Assembly (NCBI GenBank): GCA_027575805.1
Contig: JANBPU010000241.1
Coordinates: 1-24,164 of the forward strand
DNA length: 24,164 nt
Direction: 5' to 3'
From: Mycoemilia scoparia
Taxonomy: Eukaryota > Kickxellomycota > Kickxellomycetes > Kickxellales > Kickxellaceae
The translations under genes and the position numbers were made by a program. Positions within the stretch are counted from its first letter, which is position 1. Every line of letters starts with the position of its first letter. Shown here one piece after another: positions 9,142 through 19,000 of this stretch. The notes under the pieces are model-generated. The model searched no databases and was not told where the DNA came from. It saw only the letters and a list, made by a program, of their open reading frames with translations.

Positions 9142-10085
9142 ATGTGTTTTAGTATCAGCAGACTTTTCCAAGACTGGTCCAGAAAGTCACCCACAAGCTA
9201 TGAAAATGGCAGTCAAAATATAGAGCTCGAGTTCAACAGCAAGCAGGTAGGTTTATTTCCAGCTGTATACGTTGTTATGTTCTTGACACAAAAGGGACCA
9301 GAATGAGTTGTATTTGCATATACATACATACATACATACAAAAATGCTAAATTGGATGCTGACTATGCTGCTTTTTTATATACAAGCTATCGCCACCATC
9401 AGATCATACGTTGCCAGTAGAAGGCAGTTGCTACCATGGGCAGAGCAATATGCCATATTTATCACCCTATCTTCCTCATAAGCTACAGCGCAAACATAGC
9501 AATTGCCTAAAGCCACTATCTCTACCACAAACCCATCATGGCAGACAGCCTAGTGGGGCCTATGCGGGTGGCAGTATAGCTTCGCCTACACATAGCTCTC
9601 TAGCATCACCATATGCTGACAGCCCCGGCCTATGCCCATTTAGGAGCCTTGGGATGTCTGGGAGCACGCTTCAGGGATCCTCCCTTCCTCCAATGTATCG
9701 CAACAATCCAGAGATACAGCAGCAGGTTCGCCAGGTCCAATCAACATTGGCATGCAACCAGGAAATGGTCAGTGGGGTTGTAGACATCTTCTACAACATC
9801 AATGTTAGGGACGAAAGGGTAAACCTGTTCTTTTCTGGCGTGGATATGGGCCGACTTCGTCGAATGCTTGTAAAGTATCTGATGCATGTTTTGGGTGGTG
9901 AAGAGTATAATGGTAAATCCATGCGGGCGGCTCACCGCCACCTCCTCGATATCACTGATGCACACTATGATGCAATCCTCGAGAATCTTTCTAGGGCATT
10001 CCTATTGTATGGGTGTAGTCAAAGCTATACTGAGCGTGTCATTGCTGTAGCAGAAACACTAAGAGACGACGTGATTGGCCGGTAA
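9142..10085 (+). CDS. Truncated globin (group I-like) with long N-terminal extension, 2 exons
   Basis: A haem protein of the 2-on-2 globin fold; members bind O2, NO or CO, but the role here is unknown. Exons 9142-9246 and 9387-10085 (140-nt intron, phase 0) give 267 residues. Residues 1 to about 140 are a low-complexity extension rich in Ser, Pro, His and Gly, with no membrane segment or clear targeting signal. The globin part (about 141-267) shows VVDIFYNI with Tyr 171 at position B10, VNLFFSGVDMGRLR with Phe at CD1 (183/184), YLMHVLGGEEYNGKSMR, and AAHRHLLDITDAHYDAIL with His 218 at F8, the haem ligand. The usual LYExLGG start of the domain is replaced by RQVQSTLACNQ. The start is ambiguous (9040 in frame); 9142 fits the TATA position. 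The intron carries a (TACA)5 microsatellite at 9321-9340. Bacterial contamination is excluded by the intron and setting. Confidence 0.87.
9321..9340 (+). repeat. (TACA)5 microsatellite in globin intron
   Basis: Five perfect copies of the tetranucleotide TACA inside the single intron of the globin gene. Likely length-variable between strains. Confidence 0.9.
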
Positions 10086-10206
10086 TCATCCCCACATTCT
10101 AGTGTAATGTTAAATAGATAGTCTGCTGTAACCTTTAATTCTTTTCTATCAAACCGCATATCAAATGTAATATGGTCATCAATCTCTAATTTGGACATAA
10201 ACATAT

Positions 10207-10320
10207 GGGTGGTTATTTTCGAAGGGTAACTATTTGTTAATAAATGGTGATCACTCATTTGTCTGGGATCGTCCCTATAATTGCTGACCACCATAAGAAA
10301 CCCTTCAAAAATTATTACCA
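10207..10320 (+). mobile_element. MITE copy 4 (subfamily A, 114 bp)
   Basis: Begins GGGTGGTTATTTTCGAAGGG and ends with the inverse of TGGTAATAATTTTTGAAGGG. The interior CACTCATTTGTCTGGGATCG is in the same orientation as copy 1. It has an extra inner inverted repeat (GGTAACTATTTGTTAATA) near the left arm. Perfect ATAT duplications flank it (10203-10206 and 10321-10324). Confidence 0.88.
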
Positions 10321-10835
10321 ATATGGCATTTATGGAAAAGTCGGTTAATAGACTTTTATTCTCAAACAGTAAATGCAGCTAAGGCATTGACAAACATTTT
10401 ATACCAAATGTCTTGTTGCTAGTGTTTGCATCAAAACAAAGAAACAAAAGCATTAGCATAAATATCCGCCATCAATGTTTGCGAGCATGAGTATTTTTAA
10501 TTTACGGCAACACAAGATAGTGCTTGCATAAATTGCTTATTGAACTTGAAGAATGCTAGTCATTAATCTATGTGTTTTTATGCCTGTTGCTGGAGACACA
10601 ACATGCCTCTATTTTATAAAGTCTCTTGCCCGTGCTGTGTATCCGTGTTTTGCAATGCAAAGACTAGTTGGCTAGAACCCCAGCAAGCTGGAAAGTTGTG
10701 TTTCAAGGAGATTGTTGAGAAAGTTTTGTATGGGGTTATTGCTTTTAAAACTTTAGACTATTATAGTAATAAAAGGAAAAAGCACTCATCAATGAGTTGG
10801 GAAAATACTGCTTTTGGTGCCTGTAGCAAGTATAT

Positions 10836-10947
10836 GGATGATAATTTATGAAGGGTGACTTTTGGAGGCCAACAACCTAGGCCCATTTACAGCCAAGTGG
10901 ATGTCCAGTTTTACTAGTAAACATCCACTCTTCAAAAATAATCGCCC
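10836..10947 (-). mobile_element. MITE copy 5 (A/B mosaic, 112 bp)
   Basis: Begins GGATGATAATTTATGAAGGG and ends with the inverse of GGGCGATTATTTTTGAAGAG. The left part (GTGACTTTTGGAGGCCAAC to ACAGCCAAGTGGATG) matches subfamily A in reverse, while the right part (AGTTTTACTAGTAAAC) matches subfamily B. Flanks are ATAT and GTAT, an imperfect duplication. Confidence 0.8.
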
Positions 10948-11070
10948 GTATACATGTTGGATCTTCAAAGAAAAGTGATGGCATTGAAAAAAAGTTAAAA
11001 ACGTGATATACAGCGATTTTGGAATAAATGTTATCGCTCGAAATTTTGGTTTTAGACATTTAATGTTATG

Positions 11071-14000
11071 TTATGTTTCAATAAGAGATGCAAGACCCAG
11101 TTTTTCTAGCACGGCATTCTGTTGGGCTCTGAATTCTTCCTCTGGATCATCAGGAAAAGTGGTGTGTAGAATATCCGCGGGACCTATCAAAGTTGACCCT
11201 TGCATTGATGCATCAACGAGCATAACAGAAACAACAGCATCCATCACGGTCACCTTATCACGGGCCATCAGGCGAGCGTGAGCCTGGGAAAGACGAATCA
11301 GACTCTCAAGAAGACGAATGGTGGTGCGAGCACTGTTTCGGCTGTCTGTCTGCCGCTGCATCTGGTAGTACCTGAATTAAAAAACACCATCACAGCATTG
11401 GCATTATTCCAGGACCGATCTCATCATCTTTATTGAAATACACAATGGGTTGTAATATCAGTATGATTAGAAGGGCACATTAACCACTTACCTCGTCAAG
11501 ACCCTTTCGCTTCCTGGAGTTGATACTGGAGAAAAGGTGGCCTTGACATACATGATGTAGGTTTGCAATTTGTCTATAGACCATGGATTTCCTTGAGTTG
11601 GGTCGCTGGTATTGTGAGCAGACGACCTGCTTCGCGGATTTGTTTCACTGTCAAGGATGAAAGATGAGATAGTCCTGTCCCACTCCTCATTGTTGCTATC
11701 CAGCAAAACAAGAACCAGATCAAATCTGCTGAGCAGTGGGCTACCAAGCGCAAGGTTGACAGTTATGCTTTGATCCGGATCATATTTGCCTTTAGGGTTG
11801 GTTGCTGCTAGGACCGTGCAGCGGGTATTGAGTTTGCACACAATCCCTGATAGCAATTGGAAATGTAATGTGCTGTTATTAATAGTAGACAGTCTTCTTG
11901 CATTCCAAGTCATTCAGAAAACATATATATGGCTTTGCCATGTGTAGTCACCAACCTGCTTTCGCCACAGATATGCTCTGCTGTTCCATTGCTTCGTGGA
12001 TTGCTGTTTTTTCGTGCTCTCTGATGCTCCCAAATTCGTCAATGCAGCACAGTCCTCTGTCTGCCAGAACCAGTGCACCAGCCTCCAGCTGCCATTCACC
12101 ACCATCTTTTATTGCGGTCACTGTCAGCCCCGCACTAAATTGCCAAAAGGTATTTGTATATGAGTAGTTATTTTTGAAGGGCTAAATTAATATTATCAAT
12201 GAAAATATATGAAGACCAGTATGCAAGTTGAAACTGGCCTACTAGTAAAACTTAGCCCTTCAAAAATAATCACCCATATGTCTTGCAGGGCCTTCAGATA
12301 TATGGATATATATACATCTATGCCGCTGATGGACTTACCTTGTTGATCCAATCCCTGTAGTAAGTACTGATCGTGATACAAGCTTGGTCGCAAACTTCAA
12401 AAACTGCGATTTTGCCGTACCTGGATCGCCAACTAGCAAAAGGTGGGCCTCGCCTCTAGTTCTGGTTCCTGATCTGTCGGATGTTTCGACCCCGCTTATC
12501 AGAACCAGAGCAACAGCAAGCTTGACTATATACAGCCCATATATCTGCGGACAGATGCTCCCGACAATGATGTTCCTATAGCCCGTAAAAAGACTAGTTG
12601 CTGTCCAGCTGTCTCCTTTTATATATGTTGGTATGCAGTCCCGTCATAAGGCGCCATAGCCAATACCTTCCAACAAGCGGCGCTAGTGCATATTCTTGCC
12701 AAAATCTCCGGAATTCGCCCTGTACCTCGGCTGTTACTGTTACCTGAGATATCTTATCATTGTGCGTGAATATACTGTTGGCATGGAGAGCCAGAGTGAT
12801 GTCTGGCCTTTCGTTTGCCTGCACTGGCCTCCACCGGCTTATCAGTGTTCCTCTATATACATAAACATATGATATGAGTAAACACGCATGGTACATATAC
12901 AGTTGCTGATCATCTGGCTGCCTGTCCTTACACTATAGTGACATCATCGCCAGACTTTGCCACATCTACCAGATCGTTTTCCATAATGACCATGATTGAG
13001 CGAGGGATGGTCCCAATGCTGAGCTTGTTCACCTGCTCTTGAACCTAGTAGGACCGACGCAGTATCATGTCATTTAATGTATGGGATGTTTAATTAGCTT
13101 TCATGGGCTATTTGTTGCTCCAACTAACAAGTTCAAGGTACCTTTAGCTCTTGGTAGTCCATGCAGTTTGAAAGCGACTCGGCTATCGCGTTAGGGAGTA
13201 CTGATGTTAATGATGGCGCACCATGAAAACAAAAACGGAGTTCACTGCACATGTCTTACCAGCATCGCTTGGAATGGCAGCAAAAGACGTCGAGTTGCAT
13301 GGGTCTTTGCCATCAACGCATTTTGTTGGCTTTGGGACAAGGTTATACTGCTCGACCTCTGCCTGCACATAAAATTCGGTGTTGCACTTTGTGCACCGAA
13401 ACTTCCTCCTCTTTTCTACCATCTTGACCTGCCCGTTTCTACAAATACAAATGGCTTGATAGTTTTTCAAAAGGAACCGCGGCTTTGAGTCTACATTATG
13501 TTTGGAGCAGTACCTTATAACTGTTCCGGAGAGGGCAATAAGTCGACCTATGTCTTCAGATCCTGGCACAGTTGTTCTGGTGCAATCCGGTGTTGCTGGA
13601 AGGCTATATGGTTCATTGCGGCATATTGCATCAGTACTTCGGCATTGGGGTTTTGATCAAGGATTAATATGGTAAAAATTGGCTAGTAATCGAATATATG
13701 GCAGGCAGAACTGGGCCCTCGTATTTTGGCCCAACCATCAGCTATTTTATACACAACTCCTGGGGACCCATTTTGCCCAAGGCCTTGTGAATGTTGTCCA
13801 GTGTATTAGAATTCCGTGCTAGTCGCTTACTTTATAAATCGCACATGCGTATTTGGCTTTACAATCATATTTTCAGCAAGAGCATGCGATTTTTCAAAAT
13901 CAGCCTGTAGTCTTTGGCATGCTTCCTCTACAATATAGATAGTATTCCCGGGAGTCTCCAATATAGAGTACGCCAGCTCTGTGTCAAAGTGAATCAGATT

Positions 14001-14327
14001 ATTGGCACTTCATAGTGTCCACAGTTGGGGCAAGCTAGGTTAGTCCCATTTTTATAAATATTCTCATGTTTAGAAAGTAGAAGCAGAGCTCTTACTCTAC
14101 GTGTATTGAATAGTGCGATTCCGCATTCTCCAGCAATAAAATATCCAAAATCTGGTTCTTGTGGTACTCGAGAAGAAAGTTTTTGGATTTCTGTGACAAT
14201 ACTATAAAGGTTTATAACCACGTATTTCTTGAGTACTATTTCCACATTAGTGAGTACACACTGGGTTGTATTTCAGAAAAGAGTACTGACCATCATATCT
14301 AGACTGATTATCTTGTGAACGACTCAT
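11071..14327 (-). CDS. MCM9: DNA helicase MCM9, 12 exons
   Basis: MCM-family helicase that in animals works with MCM8 in homologous recombination and mismatch repair. Exons (minus): 14327-14291, 14201-14096, 14007-13831, 13603-13514, 13438-13260, 13200-13142, 13044-12932, 12852-12667, 12575-12339, 12134-11956, 11846-11492, 11371-11071; phases agree, giving 672 residues. The N-domain has [14 protein letters not shown], and zinc ligands Cys 152, 155, 177 and 184 follow GTVIR. The ATPase has Walker A GDPGTAKS (365-372), Walker B LCCIDEF (423-429) and arginine finger SRFD (494-497). [20 protein letters not shown] and [20 protein letters not shown] identify MCM9 rather than MCM2-8. It stops soon after the core ([11 protein letters not shown]), without the long animal-type C-terminal tail. 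The 75-nt intron at 13439-13513 is a multiple of three and stays open if unspliced. Intron 12135-12338 contains a MITE; intron 13604-13830 (227 nt) is unusually long. All catalytic residues look intact. Confidence 0.96.
12162..12275 (-). mobile_element. MITE copy 6 (subfamily B, 114 bp) inside an MCM9 intron
   Basis: Begins GAGTAGTTATTTTTGAAGGG and ends with the inverse of GGGTGATTATTTTTGAAGGG. The arms match over about 24 bp with two mismatches, the best-preserved pair in the window. Perfect ATAT duplications lie at 12158-12161 and 12276-12279. It sits in the MCM9 intron 12135-12338; removing the element and one ATAT leaves about 86 nt, the normal intron size here. Confidence 0.92.
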
Positions 14328-14463
14328 TTTATACTATCCAACGACCGAAAGTTTAGAGTATCCTATTTGAAGTTCATTTGATTTGTGAATCTATACCCAG
14401 ATCATGTACCAGTGAAGTTAGAAAATCAAATTATGGCAAAAGATCGATATTATAAATACAACT

Positions 14464-14561
14464 GGGTAGTTATTTTTGAAGGGCTATAGAGTCACCCATT
14501 TGGCTGGGATTGCCCCTATAATCTTTGACCACCAAAAGTCACCCTTCAAAAATTATGATCC
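14464..14561 (+). mobile_element. MITE copy 7 (subfamily A, 98 bp)
   Basis: Nearly identical to copy 1 (about three differences in 98 bp, all near the middle). It lies 137 bp upstream of the MCM9 start codon. The perfect duplication AACT flanks it (14460-14463 and 14562-14565), which shows that the 4-bp target site need not be ATAT. Confidence 0.93.
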
Positions 14562-14797
14562 AACTTCTGATAGCAAGTATAATATTTCCGTTTCTTTGTA
14601 AAATGGGCAACTTTGTGCAACATTGACCTGGTTTCATTTTAGTGGTAAATATAGTGTTGCATTTACTTATAACTTGGAATAGTCGATGACCATTCAAAAT
14701 TCACTCTATCGTTTTACAGGCCCCACCCCTGATAAATATTCCTCTGATGTCCACTCCATCAGCCATCATACTTGAATAGCATTTCAGAATTGCATAC

Positions 14798-14915
14798 GAG
14801 TGGTTATTTTTGAAGGACTAAGCTTTACTAGTATTTAGCCAATTTCAACCTGCATGCTGGCCAAGCCCATATTATCATTGATAATGTTAATTTGGCCCTT
14901 CAAAAATAACTACAC
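14798..14915 (+). mobile_element. MITE copy 8 (subfamily B, 118 bp)
   Basis: Begins GAGTGGTTATTTTTGAAGGA and ends with the inverse of GTGTAGTTATTTTTGAAGGG. The interior (TTTACTAGTATTTAGCC and TATCATTGATAATGTTAATT) matches copy 6 in opposite orientation. Flanks ATAC and ATTG do not match well, so the target duplication has decayed or the ends are slightly misplaced. Confidence 0.83.
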
Positions 14916-15188
14916 ATTGTGACACTTGCCTATTAATGAACTTTTGAGGTAATTTTTATGGTCTATATTTTGCCAAACAAGAACATATACATACTCGACA
15001 ATTGTGGATATTTCTTCCTGCGTTGAATAAAATGCTCGCACCAAGTAACAGACACACATTCTATAGGTTGTATAATAATGCTTATCAAAAATCGAAAAGC
15101 CAATTCAAGTATCCTTAGTTTCCTCTAGTGAAATCAACGCGGCATGTGATCCATAATAAGCAAAAGATAAAGCAGCCATGTCAACAGT

Positions 15189-16563
15189 TTAGTCAGTAGT
15201 TGGGACAAATGGGTCTCTGGTTCCGGATTTTGCTACCATCTCCTGAGGCACTGTTGCGTCTTTTTCAGGAATATATGTCGGGAATGGTGGCGTGCAATCC
15301 TTGGGGAATATCAACGGCTTGTTTGGCTTTATGGAATCACGAACTCTAATGAACTGGCCATCAAATCCCGGAACTGGTCCTTTAACCCAGATACAATTGA
15401 TTCTGGTGTCAACTTTCATGACCTTTGCACAGAGTTTTGTTGAGCTCTTTCCACCCATACGACCAGCCATCTTCTTTCCAGGGAAAACACGGCCTGGGTC
15501 CTGGTTTTGGCCTGTGGAACCAGCGGATCTGTGTGACAGCGAGGCACCGTGTGATGCTCTGCCACCAGCAAATCCCCATCGCTTCATGGCTCCAGCAAAC
15601 CCTTTTCCGATGCTAAATATTAAAAGTATGCGAAAGCATTCTTAGTTAATTTGGCTTGGCATCAGCCAACAAATATAAAGCTGCATTGCCTACCTTGGCG
15701 CAGTGAGATCAACCAGTTGACCTGGTACAAAATGTGCTGCGTTAAGCGTCGTTCCTATTCATATATGTAGCGATGAGTTTTTTTGTTAGCGATATGGTCA
15801 GACTTAATGTTCACTTGGACAAAAATGGGTCCCTAGGAGTTGCATATGAAATGGCTGGTGGTTGCCTTTATAATCCTTGACAACCCAAAGGCACCCTTCA
15901 AAGATAATGGTCCATAAGGACAAGGGGCTAGCCAATGCAAACTTTATACTTGGAAAAACGTGCTAATTAAAAGCTGGGGTGCCGTATACACATATTTTTA
16001 ATGTAATTGCAGCACTTACCAGGGCTTAAAACGGCATCGGATGATACCATGAACTCTGCTACTCTCATTTTTGGGCTCACCCCATTCCTTTTAAAGTGTC
16101 CAAGTAATGGTTTGGTGGTAGTTTTCTCTCTTTTATTACCAGCACCAATTTGCAGTCGTGGGTATTTGGAGGCTGGGTTAATGACATCGACCACTTGTAC
16201 ATTTTCAAGCTATAACAAATAACAATTATCACACCAGTCCCTAAAGCTCTAATTTGCAATTTTAAAGTGTTTACTAATGTTATACATTCATACCTCCAAG
16301 ACTGTTACAGGGATACGAGCCCCCCATTCATCCCACATTCCGGTCATTCCTCGCTTTATTGCCAATACCCCAGTCCTCTTTGATTGTGGGGTCCAGACAT
16401 TCTGCGTGGTCTCGGATTCTGTTGTTTTTTCGCCAGCCGAAGAAGATAAATGTCTACAGATCGTTGCCACCCCAAATAATGCCCTGTTGTTTCCTCTGAC
16501 TTGTAACAGGCCAGTGTTAAGGGCGCGCCGAACACACGCGACCAATCGGGGTTGTTGATTCAT
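15189..16563 (-). CDS. MRPL3: Mitochondrial large-subunit ribosomal protein uL3m, 4 exons
   Basis: Core 23S-like rRNA-binding protein near the peptidyl transferase centre of the mitochondrial ribosome (yeast name MRPL9). Exons on the minus strand: 16563-16294, 16209-16020, 15754-15694, 15612-15189; introns of 84, 265 and 81 nt, all GT-AG and in phase, giving 314 residues. The first 50 or so residues are Arg/Ser-rich with no acidic residue until SSSAGEK, a mitochondrial leader. The family core is clear: [20 protein letters not shown], the KMRVAEFMV region, and the hallmark [20 protein letters not shown] followed by [20 protein letters not shown]. The middle intron is enlarged by a decayed MITE. 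It is divergent from the UPF0538 gene, 423 bp away. Confidence 0.96.
15820..15913 (-). mobile_element. Decayed MITE copy 9 in a uL3m intron
   Basis: The right end is the inverse of GGACCATTATCTTTGAAGGG, and the interior (CTTTATAATCCTTGACAACC) matches subfamily A. The left terminal repeat has been lost or has mutated beyond recognition, so the left limit is approximate. It lies in the intron 15755-16019, which without it would be about 170 nt. Confidence 0.65.
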
Positions 16564-16986
16564 TGCAAAAATATAAATGTATAGGGAGAGACAAAAGGTT
16601 AATTATTTGGCTCAACCATGGATCACAATTTTGTTTGATTTTTCATATCTCAGCATTCTATCTCACTTGTAAGTGGTGATCCTTTTGTTCTGATCACAAC
16701 GCCTTAACAATCAGACGTAAAATAGCTGATAAAGTAAATTGGTTATATCTTTGAAAAGATTGCTCGCAGCGAAATAATGCTGGTTGCTGGCATTAGTACA
16801 ACTGCCCTTTATATTAAAAGCCCCCTTTGGCTTCTAGCTTGTATTTGAACCAAAGTTAAATAGTATTTCATACAAATCGTGCTTGGAAAAAGCAGCAATA
16901 CCATAATTTAATAACCATCAAGCAAACTGCCAATCACAAATTAATGTAGTGGCTGGGTCAGTACAAAAAGGACCTCAACATACAAA
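16564..16986. promoter_or_regulatory. Shared promoter region of uL3m and UPF0538 genes
   Basis: A 423-bp divergent intergenic region bounded by the start codons of both genes. It is AT-rich and contains no MITE and no credible frame. No factor site is recognised. Confidence 0.5.
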
Positions 16987-17724
16987 ATGGATCATCAGGA
17001 CAGCAATCAAGATAAAAGCACTATAACTGTTAGGATAATAAAGAGCATTCCGTATCGTACTTACAAGAACCTGATACTCAAGCTCGACCTTTCCACAACG
17101 ACAGTGAATGATCTCAAGGACATCGTTGAAAAAGGTTAGCTTATGCAGATTATCCAGTCGGATGAGTTATCTAATTACTTTTGGCTATCACTTCTTACAT
17201 TTATTATAAATAAATAGAACTCCAAACTCGAGCAGATCTAAAACGTTTGAAAAAAGATAACCATTATGGTAGGTTTATCTACTCTTGATGCGTAACGGCG
17301 TGACCCTCATGTTGCTCATTTGCATCTTATATTTTGTATATATAAAGATACCTTCAAAATCTATGTTCATCCACATCAAAATAAGGTAAATTGTCGTTTT
17401 TAAAATTATTATAAACCAAGATTCATTTCAATACTTTCAAGCAATATTAATAACTCCACCTCCAATCCGCTACATTGTAGACAGCGAACCTCATCATAAA
17501 TACTGATGGAGATATACTCTTGGATTATAAAAAGACCTTGAAGGAGTGCAGCTTTGGTAAGCCATATAATGTGATGTCCGCTAGTATTAATATCAAAATT
17601 AAACTTGGCAAACTAACCTCAAATTGATCCCTTTTTAATGTATATAGTCCACGAAACTGAGGTCTCATATTATAATAGTGAGGACTACCAGCAGTTTTTG
17701 AATACTGGCAGTATAAAGTGGTGA
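16987..17724 (+). CDS. UPF0538 family protein (C2orf76 homologue), 5 exons
   Basis: A small conserved eukaryotic protein of unknown function, about the size of human C2orf76. Exons: 16987-17134, 17218-17268, 17348-17385, 17481-17556, 17648-17724; all four introns (79-95 nt) are GT-AG and phases agree, giving 129 residues. The N-terminus has the family pattern STITVRIIKSIPYRTYKNLI; the middle has DTFKIYVHPHQNKTANLI; the end ETEVSYYNSEDYQQF closes with a terminal Trp, as in the family (EDYxxY...W). No signal peptide or membrane segment is present. The alternation of hydrophobic strands suggests a ubiquitin-like beta fold, but that is inference. The gene is too fragmented to appear as one open frame, so simple ORF calling misses it. 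Confidence 0.93.
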
Positions 17725-17938
17725 GCGAATTAATGTCCTCTGTACAAGCGGATGGCCTCCCAGGTGATTTGAGTTTGTAATTGAATAAATCCTTAAAAAT
17801 GTACTAGTTATAATGAAAATGGCTTTTGTAAGATATAAAATGTAATTGCTCATCAACTTAATAAGGAATGTAGTACTTTGACAGTCTTGTTCTCTATTGA
17901 CTCAAGATCAACACCCAAGAAGGACTACAATTGATACA
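17725..17938. other. Convergent 3' region of UPF0538 and PABPN1 genes
   Basis: 214 bp between the two stop codons. AT-rich, no repeat or gene seen. Confidence 0.5.
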
Positions 17939-19000
17939 TTAGTATGGTCCATGGCGCTCCCTTCCTCGACCCCTAATTATGACGTTTGTATGATTAGAAG
18001 GGCGGTGTAATAGATTAGAATTGTCAGAATTATTATACTATGTAAAACTCACCGTCGTGCTACTCCTCTTCCTCTCTGATAGCCACCATATGGTGGGACT
18101 TGTGGGTACATTTGTCCTGGCATTGGTGCTCCAGATTGATCATCCATAAATGGCATTCCGTACGGCGCATGGCCATTAAATCCTCCTCGATAATTGCCAC
18201 GACCCCTTCCACGACCTCTTCCACGAAATGTAGTGGACATACCAGGAACATTTTTACGTTTGCGTTTTACCTATAAAAGAGCACATATTCATTTATTATA
18301 TATGCATATATTCAACAGTGCGCTGGATGTGGTATAGATGTATTCATGGAAAAATTACTAACCGCTAGTTGTCTCCCCCTATTAAGTGTTCCATTGAGCT
18401 TTTCTGCATTTTCGACCGATTCTTCATCGCCAAACTCTATGTAGGCAAAGCCTTTTGGATGGTTGGTAAATCGATGACATGGTATTGTAATTCTAATAAT
18501 ATTGCCGCATTTTTCGAATATTTCACTTAAATTCTCAGCACTGGTGGAGTATTCAAGATTCCCAACATAGATGGATCGATTATCAATCTCAGCCGAGTCG
18601 ACCTGCTGCTCTGTTTTCTCTACAAACGAATAATTAAGGTCTTTGGTATTTTATTGGTTTTTATGGTCCAAATGATTCACATATATATATTTGACACTTA
18701 CCGCCTTCCTCATTACTCGAAGTAATAGATTGATCTAACTTTTTTGCTTCCTCGTTAAACTGCTCGAGTCTCCTCTTTATTTCCATTAATTGCTAAACAC
18801 AAGAAATGAAATATGTGATATATTAAGTGTTTTTGGTATGACCTTAGTTTTGCTTCTCATTTACTGGTATAAAACCTCAATTTAATGTATGGAATGGGCG
18901 TACGTACATCGTTTGCATTAGTGGCTTCTTCATTTGGTTTCTCAATGTTTGGTTTCTGCGCATCAGTAGCAGTATTATTTGGGTCTTGTAAATCACTCAT
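17939..19000 (-). CDS. PAB2: Nuclear poly(A)-binding protein PABPN1/Pab2, 5 exons
   Basis: Binds nascent poly(A) tails in the nucleus and acts in polyadenylation and RNA decay. Exons (minus): 19000-18908, 18792-18702, 18619-18363, 18270-18053, 17972-17939; introns 80-115 nt, in phase, giving 230 residues. The order is typical of the family: acidic N-terminus, coiled-coil (QLMEIKRRLEQFNEEAKKL, about 32-50), one RRM with RNP2 IYVGNL (78-83) and RNP1 KGFAYIEF (117-124), then an Arg/Gly-rich tail with RGRGRGRGNYRGG, a likely arginine-methylation target. The final exon adds RGRGRERHGPY; animal PABPN1 also ends in PY. If the last intron is kept, a TGA formed at its donor ends the protein 10 residues earlier. 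No poly-alanine tract is present at the N-terminus. Confidence 0.95.

Larger units (their letters stand above)
10086..11070. other. Convergent intergenic region with two MITEs
   Basis: The region between the globin stop and the MCM9 stop. It contains MITE copies 4 and 5. A plus-strand frame of 93 codons at 10570-10851 runs into copy 5 and looks like chance. The 10,325-10,830 part is AT-rich with nothing recognised. Confidence 0.55.
14328..15188. other. Intergenic region between uL3m and MCM9 with two MITEs
   Basis: Both flanking genes are on the minus strand, so this holds the MCM9 promoter and the uL3m 3' untranslated region. It contains MITE copies 7 and 8. Nothing else is recognised. Confidence 0.6.

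Noticed and set aside
10570..10851. 93-codon plus-strand frame
   Set aside because: Cys/Lys-rich peptide that runs into MITE copy 5; no family resemblance and no splice partners.
13994..14245. 83-codon minus-strand frame as part of MCM9
   Set aside because: It is a different frame across two exons and an intron; the correct frame gives [14 protein letters not shown] and SHYSIHVDANNL, which match MCM9.
18049..18051. TGA as the only end of PABPN1
   Set aside because: It overlaps a strong donor; splicing to 17972 adds an Arg/Gly tail ending PY, as in animal PABPN1, so this is treated as an intron-retention end.
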